Part shown: one piece after another, positions 50,401 through 57,305 of the stretch
Layout: each line of letters begins with the position of its first letter
Position numbering within the stretch: the stretch's first letter is position 1
DNA from: VAXT01 sp963698015
GTDB taxonomy: Bacteria; Actinomycetota; Thermoleophilia; Gaiellales; Gaiellaceae
Assembly (NCBI GenBank): GCA_963698015.1
Contig: OY969109.1
Coordinates: 2,728,001-2,792,000 of the forward strand
Direction: 5' to 3'
Length of the DNA: 64,000 bases
Position numbers and translations under genes: made by a program
Notes under the pieces: generated by a model
The model's database searches: none
Seen by the model: the letters and a program-made list of their open reading frames with translations, nothing else
Told to the model about the DNA's origin: nothing

Positions 50401-51497
50401 CGAACGACCTTGGTCGTCTCGCCGGGCGCGAAGTTGAGCGTTCCGGAGGTTCCGACATAGTCGAAGTTGCAGGCTGTGCTGGCGACGGCGGTGCTGTCGA
50501 GGCTGAAATCGTCGACCGACACCGTGTTCAGGCTCGGTGCGGAGAGGCTGACCGTCAGATCGACGAACCCGTCGCCTTCACCAAGGATCAGGTTGGCCGG
50601 TGCGCGAATGTCCGGGCTCGTCGAGGTAGGAGCATCACTCGCGCCGATCGCGACCGTCCCGGTGCCGTCGGCGATCGTCGCGTTGTTCGGGTTGCTCAGG
50701 TTGAGGAAGAAGCTCTCCTGCCCCTCAGCGGCGGCGTCATCTGCGATCGGGACGACAACCGTCTTGGCCGTCTCCCCCGGCGCGAACGAGAGCGTTCCGC
50801 CGACTGCGGTGTAGTCAGAGCCGGAACCTGCGGTGCCGTCTGCAGTCGCGTAGGCGACGGTGACGGTGCTGTTCGACGCTTGGCCGGCTGGACCGCCCAT
50901 CAACACCGAGACCAGAGCGTTGCCGTCCTTCTCGTCGACGACCGCGTCGCGCACGAACAGTCGCGGGGTCGCGACGACATGATCGTTGTCGACGATGCCG
51001 ACCAGGCTGCTTGCCCTCGAGATCACACCGTTGACCGCCGTGCTCAGGTTGAAGGTGAAGGCCTCGAAGCCTTCGACGTTGGGACAGTCGAGGATCTGCA
51101 CCTGGACGGTCTTGCTCGTCTCTCCCGGCGAGAAGTTGAGCGTTCCAGAGGCTCCGACATAGTCGAAGTTGCAGGCCGTGCTGGCGACGGCCGTGCTGTC
51201 GGCGGTCGCGTAGTGGACCGAGACCGGATTGTCGCCCTGGTCGGACAGCCTGACAGTCAAGTCGACATGGCCGTCGCTTTCGTCCACGATCAGATCCGCC
51301 GGCGCCAGAATCGCGGGGTTGGAGGTTGTGTCAGGCGCCTCCGGGACCCACGTGTCCTGAGAGGGGAAGGCGTTGGCGACACCCCTGTCGGCCTGGCTCG
51401 TCAATGCGCTACTTCCTGTGTGCGCGAGCGCTCCGGCTCCTGCGAAGGCGAACAGCGCAACAGCAGCAATTGCTACAGCGGCAAGGCGAAACCTCAT
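47463..51497 (-). CDS. Giant secreted Calx-beta repeat protein with Big2 domain, poly-Pro linker and PASTA-like tail
   Basis: About 1344 residues from ATG 51497 (ATG 51539 also possible). A signal peptide (LAAVAIAAVALFAFAGAGAL) is followed by nine Calx-beta modules alternating in two types. Type A (five copies) has STACNFDYVGASGTLNF and VQILDCPN, with a Cys pair each. Type B (four copies) has ATPRLFVRDAVVDEKDG and TVTVDYATADGTA. The DNA period is about 700 bp. Then comes a Big2-like domain (VTPANPAIAIGADQQFTATG), about 75 consecutive prolines, and KCKVPNVIGKSLAKATAVIK to NLVVSRGRRHH. Calx-beta modules bind calcium, so this is probably a surface adhesin or S-layer-like filament. Confidence 0.88.
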   Translation of the reverse strand: MRFRLAAVAIAAVALFAFAGAGALAHTGSSALTSQADRGVANAFPSQDTWVPEAPDTTSNPAILAPADLIVDESDGHVDLTVRLSDQGDNPVSVHYATADSTAVASTACNFDYVGASGTLNFSPGETSKTVQVQILDCPNVEGFEAFTFNLSTAVNGVISRASSLVGIVDNDHVVATPRLFVRDAVVDEKDGNALVSVLMGGPAGQASNSTVTVAYATADGTAGSGSDYTAVGGTLSFAPGETAKTVVVPIADDAAAEGQESFFLNLSNPNNATIADGTGTVAIGASDAPTSTSPDIRAPANLILGEGDGFVDLTVSLSAPSLNTVSVDDFSLDSTAVASTACNFDYVGTSGTLNFAPGETTKVVRVQILDCPNTEGFEAFTLDLNTPLNGVISRASGRISIVDNDTIVATPRLFARDAVVDEKDGFALVSVLMGGPGGQASNSTVTVDYATANGTANGSDYTAVSGTLSFSPGETAKTVVVPIADDAAAEGQEGFFLNLSNPTNATVSTGSGAVLIGASDAAASSQPAVFAPTDAIVGEGDGFIDVMVRLSQPGSNTASVHYTTLDSTAVASTACNFDYVGASGTLVFAPGETTKVVRVQILDCSLAEGLEAFTFDLSAPVNDVIARASGRIGIVDNDTVVPTPRLFVRDAVVDEKDGTALVSVLLGGTGGQASNSTVTVDYATADGTASAGSDYTTAGGTLTFAPGETAKTVPVAIADDAAAEPSESFTLSLSNPTNALIATGTGTVTIGASDAAASSQPRILAPTDAILGESDGYLDVVVRLSQPGSNPVSVNYTTADSTAVASTACNFDYVGASGTLNFAPGETTKMVRVQILDCPTPEGFEAFTVDLSSPVNGTIARTSGRISIVDNDHVVATPRLSARDAVVDEKDGYALVSVLLGDAGSESSNSTVTVDYSTADGSATASGDYTAVSGTLTFAPGETAKTLVVPIADDGVVEPAESFTLGLSNPIGATISRGTGTVTIGPSDADAVSQPGISAPPDVAVGEGDGFVDLRVTLSAPGQNTVSVNYTTQDVTAVASTACNFDYVAASGTLSFAPGETTKVVRVQILDCPNIEDAETFNFLLSAPVNGTISDAVAVITIGDNDGQVILNSIAVTPANPAIAIGADQQFTATGTYSDAHTEDVTSTAAWASATPSVATISAGGLAHGISAGSTTISATVGAITGWTGLAVTGPPPPPPPPPPPPPPPPPPPPPPPPPPPPPPPPPPPPPPPPPPPPPPPPPPPPPPPPPPPPPPPPPPPPPPPPPPPPPTTKCKVPNVIGKSLAKATAVIKQRHCRVGKVTRAYSRQRKQGIVIAQSRRPGRMLPTNSKINLVVSRGRRHH
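47684..47914 (-). repeat. GGN triplet tract encoding about 75 prolines
   Basis: About 230 bp of almost pure GGA/GGT/GGC triplets on the + strand, read as CCN proline codons on the minus strand. Third positions vary with no long exact repeat, which argues for coding selection as well as slippage. Copy number in the assembly may be unreliable. Confidence 0.85.
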
Positions 51498-51829
51498 TGC
51501 TGCCTCAACGAGACGGACACGGAACCGTGGGGCCCTCATCTAGTCCTCCCTGCTGGGGTGCTGTCATCGAGCGGCGCGCGAGCGCTACCGACTCCAACAA
51601 CACGACAGAGCGCAGGCAGGGCCGCAGACCGCAGAACGAACGTCTGTATCTCCCAGGAGTTGCTCCCGAGTCAAGGAGCGGCGTCGCGAACTAGCCTTTC
51701 GACGGGGCCGAGCAACGTTTTCGCGCGCAGTGTGACGAGCTTGACACTTCGAGCGTAACGCCGGCGAACGACACGGCGCGGCCCGCCTCCTACCGTCTGG
51801 GCATGAAATCGATACCGACAGGAGGAGTC

Positions 51830-52270
51830 ATGAACAGCAGGCATACACGCCGACTGACCATCGCCCTCGGGCTCGTCTTGACGATCGCAGCCCTCGTGGC
51901 GCCGAGCGCCAACGCGAAGATGCAGCGGATCTACTCAGACCGCGGCGTTGCCGTCGTCCAGGTCAGTTCCGAGCCGAACCCGAACATGGTCTACTCCGAC
52001 CGAGGCGTAGCGCGCATCACGCCGGAGTCGAAGTCGACGGGGATCTCGACGCCGCTCCACATCTACTCCGATCACGGCATCGCCACGATCCCACCCGCGC
52101 AGAGCGAGCCGACGCAGATCGCGAGTGTCTCCACCAACGATCCGTCGGGCTTCGACTGGAGCAAGACCGGCTTCATCGTGAGCCTCTCGATGGTCGGGCT
52201 GCTGCTCCTCGGCGGCGGCGCGCTGCTCGCCGGCAGGCACAACCGACGACGGCGGTTCGCCGCGGCGTAA
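51830..52270 (+). CDS. Cell-surface protein with three YSD(R/H)G repeats and C-terminal anchor
   Basis: 146 residues from ATG 51830, preceded by an excellent ribosome site (GGAGGAG, 51821-51827). A signal peptide (LTIALGLVLTIAALVAPSANA) is followed by three short repeats, RIYSDRGVAVVQ, MVYSDRGVARIT and HIYSDHGIATIP, about 30 residues apart. A Ser/Thr/Pro stretch leads to a membrane helix GFIVSLSMVGLLLLGGGALL and a basic end RHNRRRRF. This is a sortase-independent or LPXTG-lacking anchor layout. The repeat is not a family I recognise. Confidence 0.7.
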   Translation: MNSRHTRRLTIALGLVLTIAALVAPSANAKMQRIYSDRGVAVVQVSSEPNPNMVYSDRGVARITPESKSTGISTPLHIYSDHGIATIPPAQSEPTQIASVSTNDPSGFDWSKTGFIVSLSMVGLLLLGGGALLAGRHNRRRRFAAA

Positions 52271-52287
52271 GACGCGCGTATCGCGCA

Positions 52288-52319
52288 GAAAGCGGGCCCC
52301 CGGGGGCGGGCCCGCTTTC
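52288..52319 (+). terminator. Strong hairpin after the YSDRG gene
   Basis: GAAAGCGGGCCC (52288-52299) pairs perfectly with GGGCCCGCTTTC (52308-52319) over an 8-nt GC loop, 18 bp after the stop codon. The 3' arm ends in TTTC. It is a likely terminator for the + strand gene before it. Confidence 0.75.
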
Positions 52320-52436
52320 ACGTTGGTCCGAGGGCGGCGCGCACGACTCGTGCACGGCCTAGGCTCGCCGACGACTCTCGCTGGCAGCCCGAAGGGCTTG
52401 TTCTAGTGTTGCGTGCAACGAAAAGGAGAGGGGGCT

Positions 52437-52649
52437 ATGTCGCTAGGGGACGAAATCGACAACGTCTTTCGACGCGAGGTGAAGTCTCTGCCCGCTTACG
52501 AGAAGGCGCAGGCTGCGAGTGGTTCTGGAATCGCACCGCCGGTGGACGAGATGAATCACCTGCTCATGGGCCTGGTCATCGCCACGCAGCGCTCGTTTCA
52601 CCTGCTCGCCGACCGCATGGAGCAGATCGAGAACGCGAGGGCCAGATAG
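52437..52649 (+). CDS. Small hypothetical protein, 70 residues
   Basis: ATG 52437 (MSLGDEIDNVFRREVKSLPA) follows AAGGAGAGGG. The rest is helical: YEKAQAASGSGIAPPVDEMN and HLLMGLVIATQRSFHLLADR, ending MEQIENARAR. There is no membrane or zinc motif. A 5-bp inverted repeat GTTGC/GCAAC (52408-52419) lies just before the ribosome site and may be an operator. The function is unknown. Confidence 0.55.
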   Translation: MSLGDEIDNVFRREVKSLPAYEKAQAASGSGIAPPVDEMNHLLMGLVIATQRSFHLLADRMEQIENARAR

Positions 52650-52656
52650 GTCGCGG

Positions 52657-52743
52657 CTACTTGGAGACGCGTCCCCGGTATCGGTAGCCAAGGATGGCTA
52701 TCAGAACAACGACGATGATGACGATCCAGAGCCAGGTCGACAC
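52657..52743 (-). CDS. 28-residue single-helix membrane peptide
   Basis: GTG 52743 to TAG 52657. The peptide is VSTWLWIVIIVVVLIAILGY followed by RYRGRVSK: a perfect hydrophobic helix with a basic tail, so the N-terminus should be outside. AAGGAAAGGAT precedes the start at normal spacing. Short peptides of this kind occur in many actinomycetes as stress-related membrane miniproteins. The gene is too short for most gene finders. Confidence 0.6.
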   Translation of the reverse strand: MSTWLWIVIIVVVLIAILGYRYRGRVSK

Positions 52744-52856
52744 AGTGATCCTTTCCTTGGAAGCACAGGCGCTTTGGCTACCCGCTGGCTAGAAGAAGCG
52801 CAACGGGGCCAACAGGTTACTGACCCTGCAACTTTGCACTCTGTTTGCCTTGGCGT

Positions 52857-53183
52857 CTAGCCCTGACGTTCTTCTTCGGCGGTTCTCTCGGCCGTCGGGA
52901 TGGCCTCCAGGCGCTCGTCCGGGATCGGCACGCCGCTCTGGATCGAGAGCCCGTACGTTCCGGCGGCCAGACGCGCCTCGGCCCGCTCGAGCGCGGCGAG
53001 ATCCTCGCGTAGATCGTCCGCCAGCCCCGAGTCGAGCTCATCCTGGTAGAGATCGGACGCGACATTCGCCGGATCCTGCTCGTCGGACAGCTCACCCGTC
53101 TCCTCATGTCCGCGGCGGGACAACGCCTTCTGGAGCCGCTCGCGCTCGGCGGCGAGGAGTTCGCGTGCCCGCTCCGGATCCAT
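52857..53183 (-). CDS. TraR/DksA-like protein without the zinc cysteines
   Basis: 108 residues. The N-terminal coiled part (ERARELLAAERERLQKALSR, DLREDLAALERAEARLAAGT) and the 'YG.....G.PIPDERLEAIPTA' end follow the DksA/TraR pattern. The four Cys of the zinc finger are replaced (YGLSIQSGVPIPDERLEAIP). The coiled coil suggests it could still enter the RNA polymerase secondary channel. Such finger-less versions are known in actinomycetes. It lies 79 bp before the tRNA and faces away from it. Confidence 0.7.
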   Translation of the reverse strand: MDPERARELLAAERERLQKALSRRGHEETGELSDEQDPANVASDLYQDELDSGLADDLREDLAALERAEARLAAGTYGLSIQSGVPIPDERLEAIPTAERTAEEERQG

Positions 53184-53262
53184 CGGGCCGACGTTACCGG
53201 ACGGACGGATGCTCGGTTTCCGGAAGGATCCCGGCTGAAGACTGGGCTACGCTCTCGTGGTC

Positions 53263-53336
53263 GGGCCCGTAGCTCAGCTGGTCAGAGCAGCGGACTCATA
53301 ATCCGTTGGTCCCTGGTTCGAATCCAGGCGGGCCCA
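53263..53336 (+). tRNA. tRNA with anticodon CAU (elongator Met or Ile2)
   Basis: Full cloverleaf of 74 nt. The acceptor GGGCCCG pairs with CGGGCCC plus discriminator A; the D arm is AGCTCAGCTGGTCAGAGC-like; the anticodon arm has loop CTCATAA (anticodon CAT); and the T arm is CCTGG TTCGAAT CCAGG. No CCA is encoded. CAU can be elongator Met or, if lysidine-modified, Ile2; the sequence alone does not decide. Its 3' half and terminator recur in degenerate form at 56640-56760. Confidence 0.93.
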
Positions 53337-53363
53337 TTTTTCGCGCGCGGAGCGCGCGAAAAA
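53337..53363 (+). terminator. tRNA terminator hairpin
   Basis: TTTTTCGCGCGC (53337-53348) pairs perfectly with GCGCGCGAAAAA (53352-53363) over a GGA loop, directly after the tRNA discriminator base. A second small hairpin (GAACCGC/GCGGTTC) follows. The same arrangement, mutated, follows the tRNA remnant near 56690. Confidence 0.75.
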
Positions 53364-53441
53364 TGTGAGAACCGCAACGCGGTTCGAACCTCGCCTCGAG
53401 GCGTCGTGCAGCAACGACTTGGTGCCGCGGATCCCTCTGGG

Positions 53442-54308
53442 CTACGGGAAGTAGACCGCGGCGTTGTTGCCGCCCGTGCACGTGTGCGGCGAGCCCGCAG
53501 TGCAGTACATGTCGTACGTCCGGTTTGTCGTTGGGCTATAGACGCGGATCCAGCCCGGACCGCTGTTGTAGTACTCAGCTTGCACGTTGGACGCAAACGC
53601 ACAGGACGTGTTGGGGCCGACGACGAGATCTCCGGCGCACCTGCTGAGGCCGTAGCCTGCTGCGGATCCGCCACTTGAGAAATAGACCGAGGCGCCGTTC
53701 CCACCCGTGCAGACGTGGGGCGATCCGCTAGTGCAGTACATGCGATACGTCTGGCCCGTCGTTGGGCTGTAGACATCGAGGACCCCGCTTCCCGAGGACT
53801 CATACTCGGCGCGGACGTTCTCCGCGAAGGGGCACGACGTATGAGCGCCTGCTGTCAATCCTCCTCCGCAGTCCGAAGCGCTTGAGAGCGGGGGCGCACC
53901 CTTTGCACGTATCCGCTTGCCCGTGGCTCTCTTCGGCCGCGCTCGGCTTGGGCCGGGTCGCTTGACCGTGATCGTTTGCGTGGCCGGTGCGGCTCCGGTT
54001 GCACTCGCGACGACGTCGATCGTGTTGGCGCCCTGGTGCAGCGGCACCGAGCCCGCGAAGACGCCGTTGCCAACCTGCGCCGGCTTCCCCAGGATCTGCA
54101 CCGTGGCATTACCGGGGGTTACGGTTCCTCTCACTGCAACCCGATCCGCACGCACCGTGCTCCCGTCTGAGGGCGCGGTAACTTGCAGCGTGACGCTGGA
54201 ATTGTCGGCCGCACTCTTCGAGCCGCCACAGGCAGCAAGGACGAAGCAGAGCAGACCAACCTCGGCTACGACCAAGGCCCGTCTTCCGATCCGCAGGACA
54301 GTGGACAT
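53442..54308 (-). CDS. Lipoprotein with Big-type domain and duplicated Cys-rich C-terminal module
   Basis: 288 residues from ATG 54308. The lipobox is CFVLAACGGSKSA. An Ig-like domain (VTLQVTAPSDGSTVRADRVA, VPLHQGANTIDVVASATG) precedes a basic linker (RARPKRATGKRIRAKGAPP). Two tandem modules of about 70 residues follow, each with a Cys, then TSC(P/A)FA.NV.AEY, VYSPTT..TY.MYC and GSPH.CTGGN.A.VYF. The repeated module resembles small actinobacterial secreted domains. The gene lies inside the putative tRNA islet and ends next to the tRNA. Confidence 0.7.
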   Translation of the reverse strand: MSTVLRIGRRALVVAEVGLLCFVLAACGGSKSAADNSSVTLQVTAPSDGSTVRADRVAVRGTVTPGNATVQILGKPAQVGNGVFAGSVPLHQGANTIDVVASATGAAPATQTITVKRPGPSRARPKRATGKRIRAKGAPPLSSASDCGGGLTAGAHTSCPFAENVRAEYESSGSGVLDVYSPTTGQTYRMYCTSGSPHVCTGGNGASVYFSSGGSAAGYGLSRCAGDLVVGPNTSCAFASNVQAEYYNSGPGWIRVYSPTTNRTYDMYCTAGSPHTCTGGNNAAVYFP

Positions 54309-54353
54309 CTGTCTCGATCGTAACGCTGTAGTGTCCGAAAAAGCGAGCGCCGA

Positions 54354-55391
54354 ATGAGCTTGCGCGGTGCCCACGATGATGAGTACGCGCGTCTCTACCG
54401 GCGCCGGGAAGAGCAGCGACGGCGAAGACGGCGCAAACGAGTGCTCAGCCTGCTCGGAGCACTAGTACTCCTCGCGATCGGCGGCTACGTCGCATCGATG
54501 GCCCTCAACCGCGACGCCACCTCCACTCGACCTCGAGCAGAATCGACCCAGCCGACGCAGGCACCGTCTGGTACCCGCCAGGCCTCGGTGACTCGAACCG
54601 CGACGACAGCGAGCCGCCGGACCAAGCGTCTGCCGACCGCCTTTCTCACAGCCGCTGACGAAGCGAGTTTCAGGAACCTCGAACGGGACCTTGGCGGCAG
54701 AAGCGGGCTCGCGGTCTCGGCGGTCGGGCTCGAGCAGCCCGTGCACGAGATGGGCACGCTCAGCGAGGACGTCGCCTGGTCGACGATCAAGGTGCCGATC
54801 GCCGTGGCGATCGAGACGCGGGTCGGCGGTCAGCCGTCTCCGTCGGAGCAGTCGCTACTCGCGCAGGCCATCACCGCTTCCGACAACCCCGCGGCGGAGA
54901 GCTTGTGGAGCAGCCTCGGCGCTCCGAGCGAGGCGGCGACGGCGGTGCAGGGGATCTTGGCCAGAACCGGGGACAGGTCGACGCGCGTCGAGACGCGCAT
55001 TCTTCGTCCGGGATTCACCTCGTTCGGCCAGACGCGATGGTCGCTCGACGCGCAGCAACGCTTCATCGCCGCCTTGCCCTGCCTGCCCCACGCGGCGCCC
55101 GTCCTCGCCCTCATGCAGCAGGTCATCCCCCAACAGCGCTGGGGCCTCGGCTCACTAGGCGCCGCGGCCCAGTTCAAGGGCGGGTGGGGTCCCGAGCTCC
55201 GCGGCGGCTATCTCGTGCGGCAGATGGGAATCGTCAAGCTCGACAACGGCCGCTTGCTTGCTGCGTCCATGGCGACATTGGCCGCGGATGGCAGCTTCGA
55301 GACGGGGACCGCGAACATCACGCAGATCGCGCAGTGGCTCATCGCGCATGTGGACGCGCGAAGGGTTCCGCCCGCGAGCTGCCATGCCTGA
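54354..55391 (+). CDS. Membrane-anchored serine hydrolase, class A beta-lactamase fold
   Basis: 345 residues. A cytoplasmic basic tail (EEQRRRRRRKRV), one membrane helix (LSLLGALVLLAIGGYVASMA) and a Thr/Ser-rich linker precede the catalytic domain. Active-site motifs are SxxK in AWSTIKVPIAVAIE near residue 143, SDN in ITASDNPAAESLW near 177 and KGG in AQFKGGWGPELRGGYL near 276. These are the three signature elements of class A beta-lactamases and related peptidases. Low family similarity elsewhere leaves the substrate open: a beta-lactam or a cell-wall peptide. It is divergent from the lipoprotein gene. Confidence 0.78.
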   Translation: MSLRGAHDDEYARLYRRREEQRRRRRRKRVLSLLGALVLLAIGGYVASMALNRDATSTRPRAESTQPTQAPSGTRQASVTRTATTASRRTKRLPTAFLTAADEASFRNLERDLGGRSGLAVSAVGLEQPVHEMGTLSEDVAWSTIKVPIAVAIETRVGGQPSPSEQSLLAQAITASDNPAAESLWSSLGAPSEAATAVQGILARTGDRSTRVETRILRPGFTSFGQTRWSLDAQQRFIAALPCLPHAAPVLALMQQVIPQQRWGLGSLGAAAQFKGGWGPELRGGYLVRQMGIVKLDNGRLLAASMATLAADGSFETGTANITQIAQWLIAHVDARRVPPASCHA

Positions 55392-55497
55392 GCTCATCCC
55401 CGGCGCTCGACCTCGAGGCGCACGACAAGTGCAAGGCGACGTCGAGCCCCGGCGGCCGGGTGCCGCGCCAGATCCCGCAGCGTGATCGTCGCGGGAA

Positions 55498-56457
55498 CTA
55501 CCTCGGCGTGGGCGGAAGGCGACCGCGAAGACACGTCGAGAGCTGCGTCCGAAGCGGAGATTTGTACCGCGCGGTGTTCTTCACGACCTCGGGGAGGTCG
55601 AATTGCCACCGTACTGGCCGCTTGACCGGTTCGTTCCACTCGTAGGCGACCCCGTACGACGCAATGCCGCGGTTGATGCAATTCAGCGGCGTAATCCCAA
55701 ACGGCCGGCCGTCATCATCGATCACCGTGCTCTTGAGCTCGCCACCAATCAGGTAGTTGATTTTCAGCCGAAACCGGACGGCGGAACGTTGCACCGTGGC
55801 GCGAATCATGACGATGTCCTCTTCACGGTCGGCGAGACGGATCGTCGTGCTCTCGAAGTACGGCCGACCGGGAACCGGCCCCCACTCGTCATAACGTGCG
55901 ACGGCGCTTGCCACAGGCCGCGGACTATCCATGTTCAGAATCAAAGGGATGGATGCTGCGCCCTCTTGGGGCGGCATGAAGAAGAGAGTGCCGCCGAGCG
56001 GAGGCGCGCGCCGAATATCCGTCGGGCGGATGTCGACGACACGGATTTGACGGTGACTGCGCCCCTCCAGCGTGACGCGGAGCGTGAGACGCTCGACGTC
56101 GAGCCAGCCACGTTCGCGCAGATCACGACTCAAGCGCTCCGACGCGTCGAAGTTTCCGGGGACGAGCGCCGAAAGCTCGTCGTCAGTCGCGTTGTGAGCA
56201 GCCGCCGACGCCATCGAAGAGCCCTGATCATCGAGGTGTAGTACGTCAACTCGGGCATCGAGATCGGGGCCGGGTCTGATCTTGTCCTTCGCGCTGTTGA
56301 GATCAACCAGCTCGCCAGGGAGACCGGTGATGAACGCGACGATCAACGCGCCGAGCGCAGACACGACGAGACCTCCGACCCATAGCCCAAGCCGGCGCGT
56401 TCGACCTGTCCTGGCCCTCGGGGAAGTGTCTCGGTCGTCCGGCGGCTTTTCATCCAT
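55498..56457 (-). CDS. Hypothetical membrane protein of the tRNA islet
   Basis: 319 residues from ATG 56457. A basic N-terminus and one helix (LGLWVGGLVVSALGALIVAF) are followed by an outside domain of about 250 residues (ARVDVLHLDDQGSSMASAAA, RQIRVVDIRPTDIRRAPP, GGTLFFMPPQEGAASIPLIL, RGIASYGVAYEWNEPVKRPV). Codon use is visibly less GC-extreme than in the neighbours (for example AATCAG, TTATTC, CGTACC stretches). That fits transferred DNA. No family was recognised. Confidence 0.6.
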   Translation of the reverse strand: MDEKPPDDRDTSPRARTGRTRRLGLWVGGLVVSALGALIVAFITGLPGELVDLNSAKDKIRPGPDLDARVDVLHLDDQGSSMASAAAHNATDDELSALVPGNFDASERLSRDLRERGWLDVERLTLRVTLEGRSHRQIRVVDIRPTDIRRAPPLGGTLFFMPPQEGAASIPLILNMDSPRPVASAVARYDEWGPVPGRPYFESTTIRLADREEDIVMIRATVQRSAVRFRLKINYLIGGELKSTVIDDDGRPFGITPLNCINRGIASYGVAYEWNEPVKRPVRWQFDLPEVVKNTARYKSPLRTQLSTCLRGRLPPTPR

Positions 56458-56639
56458 GACCGCGCCGCTCCGTACCTTATTCCCGCCGACCACGCAGCGC
56501 GACCCGGCCTCGCTCATATCGGACGCCTACCGTCGGATGACGCGGGAGTGCGAGCCTAGCCGCGTGCTCGGCTGATGGTCGATGCCCAACTCGTGCAGGA
56601 TGGCCGCCGCGGGGGATCATCGCGTTCTGGCGAAACGCG

Positions 56640-56760
56640 ATTCCGTTGGTCCCGGTTTCCAATCCAGGCGGGAGCCCATTTCTCGCGCCGCGAGCCGCGC
56701 GGGGAAATGTCAGAGCCGCGTAGCGGTTTCGAACTCCTCGCTCCAGAAACGCGCCGCGCA
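56640..56760 (+). mobile_element. Degenerate copy of the tRNA 3' half and terminator (candidate attachment-site duplicate)
   Basis: TTCCGTTGGTCCC (56641) aligns with the tRNA from the 3' side of its anticodon stem. The match continues through the T arm (AATCCAGGCGG) and past the tRNA end through a mutated terminator (CCATTTCTCGCGC ... GGGGAAATGT) and the flanking GAACCGC hairpin (CGCGTAGCGGTTTCGAAC). The 5' half of the tRNA is missing. Sequence from an anticodon stem to beyond the 3' end is the usual core copied when an element integrates by a tyrosine recombinase. No integrase is encoded between the two copies. Confidence 0.65.
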
Positions 56761-56848
56761 AGGGAGGCCACCGCAGCCTGAACAACTCCTGACTGGACAA
56801 CACATACCTCACACGCTCGGCGCGCAGCGGCGCTAACATCGGCGGACG

Positions 56849-57301
56849 GTGAAGGTCTTCCAGCACGAGCGACGGCTCAGGACGGCCGGGGGTCTCTCCG
56901 TGCGGGATATCACCGACGAGGTCAGCGCGGCGGTAAAGGAGAGCGGCGTGCGCGACGGGATCGTCTGCGTGTACTCGCCGCACACGACCTGCTGCGTGCG
57001 CGTGAACGAGTTCGAGGACGGCTTCCTCGAGGACTTCACCGCGCTGCTCAAGAGCCTCGTCCCGAGAGACAAGTACTACGCGCACGACGACTGGGATCGC
57101 CGCACCGAGAACATCTGCGAAGAGGACATGTCCGTTGGGAACGGCCACTCGCACTGCATGTCGATGCTCCTCGGCTCGGCCGGCGAGGCGATCCCGATCC
57201 GCGACGGGGAGCTCTGCCTCGGCACGTGGCAGCGCGTGCTCTTCCTCGAGCTCGACCGCGAGCGCGACCGGCGCTGGCTCGTCCAGGTCGTCGGCAACTA
57301 G
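56849..57301 (+). CDS. yjbQ: YjbQ/UPF0047 family protein (secondary thiamine-phosphate synthase-like)
   Basis: 150 residues (GTG start, VKVFQHERRLRTAGGLSVRD). The family signature is complete: VCVYSPHTTCCVRVNEFEDG near residue 40, YYAHDDWDRRTENICEEDMS, NGHSHCMSMLLGSAGEAIPI and LCLGTWQRVLFLELDRERDR. Metal-binding His residues (HTT, HSH) are present. Some members have weak thiamine phosphate synthase activity in E. coli; the main role is not settled. The stop is 4 bp from the convergent response regulator. Confidence 0.93.
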   Translation: MKVFQHERRLRTAGGLSVRDITDEVSAAVKESGVRDGIVCVYSPHTTCCVRVNEFEDGFLEDFTALLKSLVPRDKYYAHDDWDRRTENICEEDMSVGNGHSHCMSMLLGSAGEAIPIRDGELCLGTWQRVLFLELDRERDRRWLVQVVGN

Positions 57302-57305
57302 CGCG

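Noticed and set aside
47463..51497. Regular 700-bp repeats as a possible CRISPR or satellite array
   Set aside because: The repeats are coding Calx-beta modules with codon-level variation; unit size and lack of short identical repeats exclude CRISPR.
53337..56640. Prophage or integrative conjugative element at the tRNA
   Set aside because: No integrase, capsid, relaxase or replication gene is present; only a small decayed islet can be supported.
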